A stretch of DNA of 64,000 nt from Anaerofilum faecale (GCA_019114265.1 DXFV01000029.1:1-64000); one strand, 5' to 3'. Shown: positions 33,788 to 43,991, counted from the first letter of the stretch. The notes: generated by a model from the sequence alone, not told the origin. Numbers and translations are program-made.

Positions 33788-33816
33788 TTGACAATGTGAA
33801 AAGGGTGAAATATACT
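33788..33816 (+). promoter_or_regulatory. Promoter of the GH101 gene
   Basis: Consensus TTGACA (33788-33793), 17-nt spacer, TATACT (33811-33816); leader about 110 nt. The rest of the 33566-33933 gap is AT-rich relative to the window and holds no recognised gene; a short palindrome ACAAATTTGT lies near 33612. Confidence 0.85.
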
Positions 33817-33933
33817 TGAAGATGAAAGCGGTTCCGCGTTGGCGGCAAAGGTGTGGAAAGGAGGAAAACCTGTGCTGCTGAGGCGGACCCATGTGTTTTT
33901 GTAAGGAAGTTTGCAAAGGAAAGGAAAGAAGCT

Positions 33934-36900
33934 ATGAGAAGCAAAGGCAAAAAGTTGCTGGCGGGCTTTCTGGCCGTGGCAATGTCCCTCAGCGTTTCTC
34001 TGTCGGCCCTGCCGGCGCTGGCGCTGGGCGCCGGCGAAGGCGAACCGCCGCTGCACCTGCAGGACGGCTGGGTAGTCAAAAAGGGCGATGCCGACAGCAC
34101 CGGTGCGGCGCAGGGTTCCACCCAGCTCATCACCGTGGGCGGCACCGAGATGTCCCATCTGAAGGCCGGCCCCGGCAACGGCAACAGCCCGCATTTCAAT
34201 TCCACCAACCCGGCGGCATTTGTGCTGACCGAGAGCGATTACACAAATGAATCGTTCAGTGTGGATGTTCTGATGAACAGCGAGATGGCAGCCACCCGTT
34301 TCCGTCTCGTCACCAAATACGTGGACGAAAACAACTGGAGTTTTGTATTCTTTGACGGCGCCACCGGCTGGGCTTATCAATACAAGACCCCCAGCACCGA
34401 GGCATGGCCCGGCATCGAAGGCCTTCCCGCCTGGGAAAAAGGCCAGACCGTTCGCATGGCCGGCGAGTGGCAGGACGACGGCCTGCACCTCACGGTGACC
34501 AACCTCGACACCCAGGCCAGCGGCAGCGCCGTGCTGAACGCGGCCGAGTTTGTATCCCAAAAGGATATGCCCGGTAAAATCGGCCTGGGCGCCGCGCGTT
34601 ACATGGAGGAGTACACCGACATCTACTTCTCCAACCTGACCGTTGGCGGCGCTGCCTACGAAGGCGCTCTGCCCTTCTTCAAGGATGGCCTGGAGGGCCA
34701 GACCTACGAAGAGAGCGTGCTGGTGGGCAGCGAGACGATGCGCCAGGTGGCGGCCGGCTCCGAGAACGGCAACACCAAGGGCGACAAGGCTTACGTGAGC
34801 AAGCCCGGCGTGGAAGGCACTCTGTCCGGCACGATGGAGACCACCTTCACCAATGCAACCCCCGAAGGCACCACCCCCAAATATGCCGCCATCTTCCGCT
34901 ACACCGACAGCAGCCACTGGGCAGCTGTGGGCCATGACGGCAGCCGCTGGTATTACCAGGTGGTGGGCGACGAAGGCAACAACTCCGTCACCCTGGGCGG
35001 CGTGGACGCCGATCCCAACGGCACCGTGACCGTGAAGGTGGAGTATACCGCCGACGAGGTCTCTGCCATCACCATCAACGGCCAGCCCGCCAGCTTTACC
35101 GGCGCGCCCGCCGGTTTTGGCACGCTGCCCGCAGGCACCATCGGCTATCTGCTCAGCCAGAATACGGTTTTGAACGTCAGCGCGCTGACGTTTGAATCCA
35201 CTGAGGCTCCCGAACCCACCCCCGAACCCACTCAGTCCCCCAACCCGGGCGGCAAAAAGTGGATCACGGTGCTGGGCGGCGGCGGCGGCCACAACTACGC
35301 CAATCCTTCCGGCAGCGGCCCGGCCGCCCTGCTGGACCAGGATGCCACCATGTCTCCGTCCGGCGAGCTCAGCCTGGAGTTCCGCCCGGTCAGCGAGAAC
35401 ATGAACTACGGCATTTTCTACTATTTCAAAGACAACAGCAACTGGCTGTATATCGGCTATGACCCCTCCAGCAAATGGTACTACCAGTACAGCCTGAACG
35501 GCAGCGGCAGCTATCCCGGCCTGGGCGGCCTGCCTGCTCCGGTTCCCGGCGAGTCGATGGAGGTCAGCATCTCGCTGTCCCGCGAGACTCTGTCGGTCAC
35601 CGTCAACGGCACCACGGTGCGCTCCACCAACCAGCAGCTGATCGACCTGGCCGACGCTATGGGCAGCGACGCCCGCTACGGCGTGATGACCAAGGGCTGC
35701 GAAGTGGAATTCGCCAACATGAAGCTGAACGGCGAAGACTGCATGGAACACAACTGGCAGTTTGCCTGCGAGCGCGGCGGCCAGTACACTTCCGAGCGCT
35801 ATAGCGCGCTGGTGGAAGTGAGCGGCACCGTGAAGGACAGCGAAACGGGCGAGCCCATCGAGGGCGCAGTGGTCCGCGCGGGCCTGGGCAAAACCGAGAC
35901 CGAGGCCGACGGCAGCTTTGCGCTGCAGAATGTGGAGACCGGCGAGTACAGCCTGGCTGTCACCAAACCCGGTTACCAGGCCTACACCGAGGAGATCACC
36001 GTGGTGGACGAGGACATCACCGGCCTGGAAATCGACCTGGCCAAGAAGGCCCCCATCAACCTCGATGACTACGACTATATCGAGTCCGATACCATGCGCG
36101 TCTACATCGGCAAGAATTTCCCCGTTGTGGCGCAGTATCAGCTCAAGCAGGGCGACGGCCCCGACAGCTGGCCCATTTTCCGCGGCCAGGAACAGCAGAT
36201 CGACGTTGTGACCATCAACGGCGTGGATATTGTTCCCGAGGTCAGCGTGGAAGAGAGCTTTGAAAACGGCGCAGCCTACAAAAACTATGTGATGGCTCTC
36301 AAGAACGAGCCCGCCGCCGAAAGCGATCCCGTCATCGACCTGACCATGACCGTGAAGGTCAGCGTCAGCGGCGAGGACTTGACCTGGGAAGTGACCGACC
36401 TGGTCAAGAACGAAGGCTGCGATGACATTGCCACCATCGACGTGCCCAACCTGAACCTGATCACGGTGGACGCTGTGGAAGAGGGCGCCAACTTTGCGGG
36501 CGCGAAGGCTTCCACCACCACCACCTCCATCGCCGACGCATACATCAACTTCGACGAGGGCTTCATCCCCTCCGAGACCGACAGCTATCTGTACGGCATT
36601 CTGGTGAACGACAAGCTCAGCGCCGGCATCTTCAGCAACTCCGAGATCGAAGGCGACCTGCGCATCGTGCGCAACAACGGCGCCGACACCATGAGCCTCA
36701 CCAGCGCCCTGTGGTACTACGAGCGCGGCGATAAGGGCGGCCAGCAGCGCACCGAGCTCACCTACCGCGTCAGCGAGCTGCCCTGGGTGAAGGTTGCCAT
36801 CGGCGGCGACCTCAACGAGGACGGCCAGATCGACTGGAACGACGGCGCGCTGGCTTCCCGCCGCGTGGTCTATGTTCCCGAGGGCAGCGAGGTCATCAAG

Positions 36901-39900
36901 GATACGGTCAACTACCGCATCGTGATGAACTTCGCCAGCATGGCGCCCAACCCCTATCTGGAAACTGCCGACAACATCAAGAAGGTCTATCTGGCCACCG
37001 ACGGCCTGCCCCAGGCGGTTATGCTGAAGGGCTACGGCAACGAAGGCCACGACTCCGCCAACTCCGAATACGCCGACATCGCCGTGCGCGAGGGCGGTGT
37101 GGAAGATTTCCAGGATCTGATCAAGATCGCGCACGACTACAACACCGAGATCGGTATCCACATCAATGCCCAGGAGGCCTATCCCGAATCCAAATCCTTC
37201 TGTGAGGAAATGATCGGCTGGCCCAGCGTGGGCAACGGCTGGGGCTGGCTGGACCAGTCGCACACCATCGACAAACTGTGGGATCTGGGCACCCAGGCCC
37301 GCTGGATGCGTATGGTGCAGCTGTACGACCGCATCAACAACACCAACTTCCTCAGCCAGCGCGTATGGCCCGAGGCCGTTGGCAACACCGAAGGCATCAC
37401 CGATATCCCCACCCTGGAAGAGCTGCGCGCCGACGCCGCCACCCGCGAGGACAACATGGACTTCATCTACCTCGACGTGTGGTATCAGAACTCCTGGGAG
37501 ACCCGCCGCGTTGCCGAAGAGATCAATTCTCTGGGCTGGCGCTTCACCACCGAGTTCAGCGCCCAGGGTGAATACAACTCCACCTGGCAGCACTGGTCGA
37601 CCGACGCCACCTACGGCGGCGCGTCCTCCAAGGGCCTGAACAGCGATATCATCCGCTTCATCCGCAACGACCAGCGCGACTCGCAGGTCCTGAACTGGCC
37701 CAGCTTCGGCGGCACCTCCGACAACCCCCTGCTGGGCGGCTTCTGGCTGGCCGGCTTTGAAGGATGGGAGACTGGCCTGGACTACAACCAGTACATCTAC
37801 CGCACCTTCAACACCAACCTGCCCACCCGTTTCCTGCAGCACTACTATGTGACCAAGTGGGAAAACTACGCCGAGGGCGAGTCCCCCGTGGGCAACCATG
37901 AAAAGCAGATCACCCTGAAGAACGACGACGGCGATGTGGTCGTTGTCACCCGCAACGAGGCCCAGCGCAGCGACGACGAGATCGAGCGCGTGATCACCCT
38001 GAACGGCAAGACCGTTCTGAACACCGACACCGAGATGTCCGCCTACCTGCTGCCCTGGACCGACAACCAGACCGGTGACGAGAAACTGTATCACTGGAAC
38101 ATGGACGGCGGCACCACCACCTGGGAACTGCAGGACGAGTGGGCCGGTCTGAGCAGCGTCACCATGTATGAGCTGTCCGACCAGGGTCGTATCAATCCGC
38201 AGACCGTGAACGTGGCGAACGGCGTTGTGACGCTGGAAGCCAAAGCCGCCACCGCCTATGTGCTGGTGAGCGAGGCCGGTCTGAAAGAGCTGAAGAACGA
38301 TTTCGGCGAGGCGAATTATGTGGTTGATCCCGGCTTCAACGGCTATGCTTCCGGCGAGCAGCTGGACAAGGCCGACTGGAGCGGCGACATCGACAACGCG
38401 GCCATCAGCGTACAGAAGCCGGTCACCGGCGACCAGCGCCTGGTGTTCGATTCTCCTGCCGAGGACGTTGGCATCACCACCAAGATCAGCGGCCTGGAAG
38501 CCGGCGAGCGCTATGTTGCCCAGATCTATGTGGACAACCTCAGCGACTACAAGGCCTCCATTTCCGTGAACACCGGCAAAGAGACGGTGTCCAGCTACAC
38601 CTACCGCTCCATCGCCGGCAACTACGTCAAGTGCGACGAGGAGCACACCCGCAACAGCCTGCCCAGCAACATGCAGATCATGCTGGTTCCCTTCACCGCC
38701 GAGAAGAGCACCGCGCTGCTCACGCTCAGCCGCGAAGCCGGCAGCGGCCTCACCTATATGGATGACATCCGCGTGGTGAAGATCGACCTGAACAACTACC
38801 AGGAAGACGGCACCTTCGTGCAGGACTTCGAGACGGTTGTGCAGGGCCTGTATCCCTTCGTTCTGGGCCCGGCCCAGGGCGTGACCGACCCCGTCACCCA
38901 CCTGTCCCAGCTGCATGCTCCCTACACCCAGGCCGGCTGGAACGGCCGTGTGCTGGACGACGTGATCGAAGGCGAGTGGTCGCTGAAGCATCACGGGCGG
39001 AACGGCGGCATCATCTACCAGACCATCCCCCAGAACTTCCGCTTCGAGCCGGGCAAGGCCTACAACGTCACCTTCGATTACCAGGCCGGCCCCAATAAGG
39101 CCTATGCAATGGTGATCGGCGACGGCGGCGAATACTATGTCCCCACCGAGGAGCAGTATCTGCCCACCACCCGCACCGGCAGCGAAAACGAAGGCACCCA
39201 GACCGTCACCATGCAGGTGGTCGGCAGCCTGAGCGGCCAGACCTGGATCGGCCTGTACTCCAACAGCGGCCGGTTCGACGTGAGCGGTGCGATGGGCCAG
39301 AGCGACTTTATCCTGGACAATCTCGTGATCGAAGAGGATAAGGAAGCCTTCATCCTGAAAGCCGACAACACCGAGCTGTACAAGGGCGAAACCGCCCAGC
39401 TGTACGGCGCAAACCTGGACGGCGCCACCTTCACCAGCAGCGACGATACCATCGCCACGGTGGACCCCGAGACCCTGGTTGTCAGCGCTGTGGGCGGCGG
39501 CGAAGTGACCATCACCGCCACCAAGGGCAACAAGACCGCCGAAGTGGTTCTCGTCATCGCCGATGAGATGCAGGAGAGCATATCCCTGTCCAAAGACGCC
39601 ACTGCCACCGCCAACACCCAGCAAGATGGCAGCGGCAACGCGGAGAACGCCGTGGACGGCGATTCCGAAACCGTGTGGCACAGTGCCTGGAGCGGCTTCA
39701 ACGTGAGCGCGGACAATCCCGCCATCCTCACGGTGGACCTGAGCGAGGAAATGGCCCTCACCGGCTTCCAGTATCAGAACCGTCCTTCCGGCACCAACGG
39801 TATCATCCAGAAGTTCCGCTATGTTGTGGGCACCGAGTATGATGCCGAGACCAACACCATCACCGACGGCCAGGTGAGCGACGTCATCACCAGCACCAGC

Positions 39901-40704
39901 CAGAATCCCGGCGCCTGGATGCAGGTGAACTTTGACGGAGAGAAGACGGTGCGCTACATCCAGATCATCGTCGAGCAGGGCATGGGCAGCTTTGCCAGCA
40001 TCGCCGAGGTCCAGGGCCTGCGCACACTGAAGGTCACCAACGAAGCCACCCTGACCGACACCGAGATCAAATTGGGCCAGACCACCGTCCTGGTTCCCGA
40101 GACGGCCGAAGGCACCGTTGTCAAGGGCCTGGTATGGACCAGCTCGGATCCCAGCATCGTTTCTGTCACCCAGAGCGGCGTGATCAGCGGCCTGAACGTT
40201 GGTTCCGCCACCATCACGATCACCAACGCCGCCGGCCTGAAGGCCAGCTGTGTGGTCACCGTGACCGAGGAGAAGGCTTCTGTCGATACCGCGGCGCTGG
40301 CCAATGCCATTGCCGAGGCGAAGGCGCTGGATCTGACCAAGTACGAGAACGACGCCAACATGAAGGCCTTTAAGGACGCGCTGGCTGCGGCCGAAGCCGT
40401 TCTGGCGGATCCCGAGGCCACCCAGGAGCAGGTGGATGTTGCTGCGGCTGCCCTGAAGGACGCCCAGAGCAAGCTGAAAGAGATCACGATCCCGAACCCG
40501 AATCCGGATCCCGATCCGACCCCGAATCCCGGCGATCCCGACCAGGGCGGCAGCCTGCCCTCCACCGGTGACAACAGCAACATCGTTCCCATTGTCATCC
40601 TGCTGGTAGTCTGCGTGGCTGCCGTGGTGGGCATCGTGATATGGAAAAAGAAATCTTCTTCCGGTCCTGCCAACACCCAGGAAGGCAACCCCGAGAATAA
40701 GTAA
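33934..40704 (+). CDS. Cell-wall-anchored endo-alpha-N-acetylgalactosaminidase (GH101)
   Basis: A 2256-residue surface enzyme that, by family, cuts Gal-beta-1,3-GalNAc from Ser/Thr of mucin-type glycoproteins. Order: signal peptide (1 to about 30); two or three LamG/concanavalin-like modules (about 35-600); carboxypeptidase-regulatory-like domain (about 615-700); GH101 catalytic core (about 710-1460) with FIYLDVW (candidate nucleophile Asp1181) and RFTTEF (candidate acid/base Glu1207); galactose-binding-like modules (about 1465-1800); Big_2 (about 1805-1880); F5/8C module (about 1880-2030); Big_2 (about 2036-2111); FIVAR (about 2118-2183); then LPSTG (2208-2212), a helix and a KKK tail for sortase anchoring. 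Catalytic residues are inferred from motif position. Start ATG 33934 opens MRSKGKKLLAG. Confidence 0.92.
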   Translation: MRSKGKKLLAGFLAVAMSLSVSLSALPALALGAGEGEPPLHLQDGWVVKKGDADSTGAAQGSTQLITVGGTEMSHLKAGPGNGNSPHFNSTNPAAFVLTESDYTNESFSVDVLMNSEMAATRFRLVTKYVDENNWSFVFFDGATGWAYQYKTPSTEAWPGIEGLPAWEKGQTVRMAGEWQDDGLHLTVTNLDTQASGSAVLNAAEFVSQKDMPGKIGLGAARYMEEYTDIYFSNLTVGGAAYEGALPFFKDGLEGQTYEESVLVGSETMRQVAAGSENGNTKGDKAYVSKPGVEGTLSGTMETTFTNATPEGTTPKYAAIFRYTDSSHWAAVGHDGSRWYYQVVGDEGNNSVTLGGVDADPNGTVTVKVEYTADEVSAITINGQPASFTGAPAGFGTLPAGTIGYLLSQNTVLNVSALTFESTEAPEPTPEPTQSPNPGGKKWITVLGGGGGHNYANPSGSGPAALLDQDATMSPSGELSLEFRPVSENMNYGIFYYFKDNSNWLYIGYDPSSKWYYQYSLNGSGSYPGLGGLPAPVPGESMEVSISLSRETLSVTVNGTTVRSTNQQLIDLADAMGSDARYGVMTKGCEVEFANMKLNGEDCMEHNWQFACERGGQYTSERYSALVEVSGTVKDSETGEPIEGAVVRAGLGKTETEADGSFALQNVETGEYSLAVTKPGYQAYTEEITVVDEDITGLEIDLAKKAPINLDDYDYIESDTMRVYIGKNFPVVAQYQLKQGDGPDSWPIFRGQEQQIDVVTINGVDIVPEVSVEESFENGAAYKNYVMALKNEPAAESDPVIDLTMTVKVSVSGEDLTWEVTDLVKNEGCDDIATIDVPNLNLITVDAVEEGANFAGAKASTTTTSIADAYINFDEGFIPSETDSYLYGILVNDKLSAGIFSNSEIEGDLRIVRNNGADTMSLTSALWYYERGDKGGQQRTELTYRVSELPWVKVAIGGDLNEDGQIDWNDGALASRRVVYVPEGSEVIKDTVNYRIVMNFASMAPNPYLETADNIKKVYLATDGLPQAVMLKGYGNEGHDSANSEYADIAVREGGVEDFQDLIKIAHDYNTEIGIHINAQEAYPESKSFCEEMIGWPSVGNGWGWLDQSHTIDKLWDLGTQARWMRMVQLYDRINNTNFLSQRVWPEAVGNTEGITDIPTLEELRADAATREDNMDFIYLDVWYQNSWETRRVAEEINSLGWRFTTEFSAQGEYNSTWQHWSTDATYGGASSKGLNSDIIRFIRNDQRDSQVLNWPSFGGTSDNPLLGGFWLAGFEGWETGLDYNQYIYRTFNTNLPTRFLQHYYVTKWENYAEGESPVGNHEKQITLKNDDGDVVVVTRNEAQRSDDEIERVITLNGKTVLNTDTEMSAYLLPWTDNQTGDEKLYHWNMDGGTTTWELQDEWAGLSSVTMYELSDQGRINPQTVNVANGVVTLEAKAATAYVLVSEAGLKELKNDFGEANYVVDPGFNGYASGEQLDKADWSGDIDNAAISVQKPVTGDQRLVFDSPAEDVGITTKISGLEAGERYVAQIYVDNLSDYKASISVNTGKETVSSYTYRSIAGNYVKCDEEHTRNSLPSNMQIMLVPFTAEKSTALLTLSREAGSGLTYMDDIRVVKIDLNNYQEDGTFVQDFETVVQGLYPFVLGPAQGVTDPVTHLSQLHAPYTQAGWNGRVLDDVIEGEWSLKHHGRNGGIIYQTIPQNFRFEPGKAYNVTFDYQAGPNKAYAMVIGDGGEYYVPTEEQYLPTTRTGSENEGTQTVTMQVVGSLSGQTWIGLYSNSGRFDVSGAMGQSDFILDNLVIEEDKEAFILKADNTELYKGETAQLYGANLDGATFTSSDDTIATVDPETLVVSAVGGGEVTITATKGNKTAEVVLVIADEMQESISLSKDATATANTQQDGSGNAENAVDGDSETVWHSAWSGFNVSADNPAILTVDLSEEMALTGFQYQNRPSGTNGIIQKFRYVVGTEYDAETNTITDGQVSDVITSTSQNPGAWMQVNFDGEKTVRYIQIIVEQGMGSFASIAEVQGLRTLKVTNEATLTDTEIKLGQTTVLVPETAEGTVVKGLVWTSSDPSIVSVTQSGVISGLNVGSATITITNAAGLKASCVVTVTEEKASVDTAALANAIAEAKALDLTKYENDANMKAFKDALAAAEAVLADPEATQEQVDVAAAALKDAQSKLKEITIPNPNPDPDPTPNPGDPDQGGSLPSTGDNSNIVPIVILLVVCVAAVVGIVIWKKKSSSGPANTQEGNPENK

Positions 40705-40734
40705 GTGACCGCGCTGTTTTAGCAGCAGGTCGCC

Positions 40735-40770
40735 GCGCCGCACACAAGCGATTGTGTGCGGCGCTTTTTT
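40735..40770 (+). terminator. Terminator of the GH101 gene
   Basis: GCGCCGCACACAA (40735-40747) pairs perfectly with TTGTGTGCGGCGC (40752-40764), then TTTTTT. Confidence 0.95.
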
Positions 40771-40784
40771 GTGCCCAACCGCCG

Positions 40785-40814
40785 GTATATTGTGTCCCCT
40801 TTGCCGCATACATT
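40785..40814 (+). promoter_or_regulatory. Sigma-E-type sporulation promoter of sipL-spoIVA
   Basis: GTATATT (40785-40791), 15-nt spacer, CATACATT (40807-40814): both fit the mother-cell sigma-E consensus (GHATANT, CATAHAHT). No vegetative promoter is evident in the short gap. Confidence 0.75.
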
Positions 40815-40846
40815 GCAACAGAACCAGAAAGGGGCGATGAAAAAGA

Positions 40847-42358
40847 ATGGAAGCAAGGATTTTTCAGGACACGCTGGAAACAGCGGTCCGGCTGTGCGAT
40901 GTGCGGGCCGAAGTACCGGTGGAGACCGAGATCCTCATCCCGGACTATCAGCCGCAGGTGTTCAAGATCGTCAAGTGCTTTGTGTATCCGGTGCTGCTGC
41001 AGAAACAGCCCGCCGCCGGCCGGCTGACACTGGAAGGATACCTGCGCTGTGTGGTGTATTACCAGGCCGAGGAGGACCAGAGCCTGTGCACCACCGAGCA
41101 AAAACTGCCCTTCAGCAAAACGGTGGACCTGCCGGACGTACCGGTGGAGCGGGTCACGGTCACGGCTGCGGGAGAAACCGAATATCTCAACTGCCGCGCC
41201 GTCAACCAGCGCCGCATCGACGTGCGGGGCGCCTGTGTGCTCACGGTGCGCGCGTTCGGGCAGGGGGCACAGCAGACGATCACCGCGCTGTCCGGCTGCG
41301 GCCTGCAGCAGAAACTGTGCAATGTGGAGACGATGCAGCCGATTGCATCCAGCGAAAAGCTGGTCACCGCCGAACAGGAGATCACCTTTGAGACCGCGCC
41401 CGCCGCCGTGCTGGAGATCGGCGGATACGCCACCATCCAGGAGGTCAAACTCATCAGCGGCAAAGCGGTGGTGAAGGGCGAAGCCACCGCCCGCATCCTC
41501 TACCGCACCCAGCCCGGCTACGGTGTGCTCACCGCCGAGAAAAAGGTGCCGTTCAGCCAGATCCTGGACATGGAGGGCGTGGACGAGAACTGCCAGTGGG
41601 GCGGATGGGCCGAGCTCACCGGCTGTGCGCTGATGAGCGGCGGGGAAGGGGGCGACACCCTTTCGGCCACCATCATGCTGCATCTGCAGGTGTGGCGGAT
41701 GGCGCAGAGAAGCGTCGTCTGCGACGCCTTCTCCACCCAGTGCGAAACCGCGCTGGAGCGGGTGACAGTGAGCACCAGCCAGCCGCTCGCGCTGCTGAAC
41801 GAGACCACCGAGGCGACATGCGGCGGCCAGCTCCCGGACGAGGGGGCCCAGATCGTGGCCTGCCTTGCCACCGTCATGCCGCCCGAGGCGGCCAGCGGGG
41901 AAGCAGCCGCCCAGCTGCGCGGCCGTGCGGCGGCGCATATCATCTGCCTGAATTCGCTGGGCGAGCTGGAATGCTACGACCGCAGCTGTGAATACCAGCT
42001 TCCGCTGCCCACCGACGCCGCGCCCGAACAGCTGGACCTGCAGGCCGCAGCGGTGCCGGTGGGGGCCGCAGCCCGCAAAGAGGGCGGCGAAGCCACCGCC
42101 CAGATCACCATCCGGGTCACCGGGCTGCTGGTGCGCCGCAGCCAGACGGCGGTGGTCACCGGAGTGGAGTGCGGCGAGGAACTGCCGCCCGACGAGCACG
42201 GCGTGGCCCTGCGCGTGTGCTATGCGCAGGCAGGGGAGGACGTTTTCGACATCGCCCGCCGCTACCACGCATCGCCCGAAACCATCCTGAAGGCCGGCGG
42301 CCTGGAGCAGCCGGTTCTGACTCAGCCTGCGCGGCTGCTGATTCCGGCGGAACGCTGA
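40847..42358 (+). CDS. sipL: SipL-like spore coat morphogenetic protein (DUF3794 repeats and LysM)
   Basis: A 503-residue cytosolic protein with repeated DUF3794 (SPOCS) domains over about residues 1-440 and a C-terminal LysM domain (about 450-500, GEDVFDIARRYHASPETILKAGG). In Clostridioides difficile SipL binds SpoIVA through LysM and is needed for coat assembly round the forespore. The immediate downstream gene is spoIVA, supporting the assignment. Preceded by a sigma-E-type promoter. Confidence 0.88.
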   Translation: MEARIFQDTLETAVRLCDVRAEVPVETEILIPDYQPQVFKIVKCFVYPVLLQKQPAAGRLTLEGYLRCVVYYQAEEDQSLCTTEQKLPFSKTVDLPDVPVERVTVTAAGETEYLNCRAVNQRRIDVRGACVLTVRAFGQGAQQTITALSGCGLQQKLCNVETMQPIASSEKLVTAEQEITFETAPAAVLEIGGYATIQEVKLISGKAVVKGEATARILYRTQPGYGVLTAEKKVPFSQILDMEGVDENCQWGGWAELTGCALMSGGEGGDTLSATIMLHLQVWRMAQRSVVCDAFSTQCETALERVTVSTSQPLALLNETTEATCGGQLPDEGAQIVACLATVMPPEAASGEAAAQLRGRAAAHIICLNSLGELECYDRSCEYQLPLPTDAAPEQLDLQAAAVPVGAAARKEGGEATAQITIRVTGLLVRRSQTAVVTGVECGEELPPDEHGVALRVCYAQAGEDVFDIARRYHASPETILKAGGLEQPVLTQPARLLIPAER

Positions 42359-42379
42359 ATAAAGGGGGAGAGAGAACAC

Positions 42380-43849
42380 ATGGACGCAACAGCGATTTAT
42401 CACGACATCGCCCAGCGCACCGGGGGCGACATCTACATCGGGGTGGTCGGCCCGGTGCGCACCGGCAAAAGCACCTTCATCAAACGGTTTATGGAGACCA
42501 TGCTCATCCCCCGCATTCCCGCCGAGGCGGTGCGCCAGCGCGCCCGCGACGAGCTGCCCCAGTCGGCAGCCGGGCGCACCATCATGACCACCGAGCCAAA
42601 ATTCGTGCCGGAGACCGCCGTCTCGGTGGAATTGGAGGGCGGCGGCAGCTTCCGCGCCCGCCTGATCGACTGCGTGGGGTATATGGTGCCCGGCGCGATG
42701 GGCCACGAGGAAAACGATAAGCCGCGCATGGTGAAAAGCCCGTGGTTCGACGAGGAGATCCCCTTCGACCAGGCCGCCGAGACCGGCACCCGCAAGGTGA
42801 TCTGCGAGCACTCCACCATCGGCCTGGTCATCACCACCGACGGCAGCATCAGCGACATCCCCCGCGCGGGATACGAGCAGGCCGAGCAGCGGGTGATCGA
42901 GGAGCTGGAATCCATCCAGAAGCCGTATGTCATCCTGCTGAACTGCGTGGAGCCGCACAGCCCCGAGGCGCGTGCCCTGGCCGAAGCGCTGTCGGAAAAA
43001 TACCAGCACACCGTCCTGCCGGTGAACTGCACCGACCTCTCGGCCGACGACTTTGCCGAGATCCTCAAAAGCGTGCTGTATGAATTCCCGGTGCGTCAGC
43101 TGGACTTCGTGCTGCCCCGCTGGGTGACCATGCTGGAGGCCGACCACTGGCTGCAAAAGCAGGTGTACGGCGCGGTGCAGGAGTGGGCCGAGGGCGTGTC
43201 GATGATGAAGGATGCGGTGGGCAGCGGCGTTGTGTGCGACAGCTGCCAGAAATGCACGCTGCAGCATCTGGACCTGGCGTCGGGCGTCGCGCGGCTGGAG
43301 CTGGTGCTGCGCCCCGAGATCTTCTATCAGGTGCTGGGCGAGGAGACGGGCCTTGCCATCTGCGACGAAGCCAGCCTGATGCCGTGCATCATCCAGCTGG
43401 CACGCGCCAAGCGGGAATACGAGAAGATCCGCGGTGCGATGGAACAGGTGGAGGCCACCGGATACGGCATCGTGATGCCGGCGCTGGACGAACTGCGGCT
43501 GGAAGAGCCGGAGATCGTGCGGCAGGGAAGCCGCTATGGCGTGCGCCTGCGCGCCAGCGCACCGTCCATCCATATGATGAAGGCGGTGATCTCCACCGAG
43601 GTCAGCCCCATTGTGGGCAGCGAGCGCCAGAGCGAGGAGCTGGTCAAGAGCCTTTTGCAGGATTTTGAGCAGGACCCCATCAAGATCTGGGAGTCCAACA
43701 TTTTCGGCAAAAGCCTGCACGAGCTGGTGAACGAGGGGCTGCAGAACAAGCTGCTGCACATGCCGCAGGAAGCCCGCGCACGGCTGCAGGAAACGCTGGA
43801 ACGGGTCATCAACGAGGGCTGCAGCGGTCTGATCTGCATCATCCTGTAA
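42380..43849 (+). CDS. spoIVA: Stage IV sporulation protein A (SpoIVA)
   Basis: Cytoskeleton-like ATPase that polymerises on the forespore surface as the coat basement layer. The 489-residue protein has Walker A GPVRTGKSTFIKRF (about 26-39) and the conserved N-terminal region RARDELPQSAAGRTIMTTEPKF and IDCVGYMVPGAMGHEE, with the C-terminus ending GLICIIL as in B. subtilis-type proteins. Complete. With sipL it forms a mother-cell coat operon and is strong evidence that the organism forms spores. Confidence 0.95.
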   Translation: MDATAIYHDIAQRTGGDIYIGVVGPVRTGKSTFIKRFMETMLIPRIPAEAVRQRARDELPQSAAGRTIMTTEPKFVPETAVSVELEGGGSFRARLIDCVGYMVPGAMGHEENDKPRMVKSPWFDEEIPFDQAAETGTRKVICEHSTIGLVITTDGSISDIPRAGYEQAEQRVIEELESIQKPYVILLNCVEPHSPEARALAEALSEKYQHTVLPVNCTDLSADDFAEILKSVLYEFPVRQLDFVLPRWVTMLEADHWLQKQVYGAVQEWAEGVSMMKDAVGSGVVCDSCQKCTLQHLDLASGVARLELVLRPEIFYQVLGEETGLAICDEASLMPCIIQLARAKREYEKIRGAMEQVEATGYGIVMPALDELRLEEPEIVRQGSRYGVRLRASAPSIHMMKAVISTEVSPIVGSERQSEELVKSLLQDFEQDPIKIWESNIFGKSLHELVNEGLQNKLLHMPQEARARLQETLERVINEGCSGLICIIL

Positions 43850-43871
43850 ACAGAATCGTTTCCCTTTTTTC

Positions 43872-43904
43872 GCCGCTGGTATGGCCAATTGCCGTACCGG
43901 CGGC
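43872..43904 (+). terminator. Hairpin after spoIVA
   Basis: GCCGCTGGTATGGC pairs with GCCGTACCGGCGGC, with a CAATT loop; the tail ATTTGC is T-poor, so efficiency is uncertain. Confidence 0.65.
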
Positions 43905-43962
43905 ATTTGCATGCCCAAAGTGCACAAAACAGAAAATAATCCTTCTTTTTTGTCTGGTTTTC

Positions 43963-43991
43963 TTGTATCCGGGCGATAAAAACGGTATAAT
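43963..43991 (+). promoter_or_regulatory. Promoter of nupOPQ
   Basis: TTGTAT (43963-43968), 17-nt spacer, TATAAT (43986-43991). Confidence 0.8.

Noticed and set aside
33517..40818. A 2433-codon open frame on the minus strand opposite the GH101 gene
   Set aside because: It mirrors the plus-strand gene codon for codon. Strong C/G bias at third positions removes stop codons from that antisense frame. The translation is low-complexity Gly/Val/His-rich with no domain, and the plus strand has signal peptide, catalytic motifs and LPSTG.
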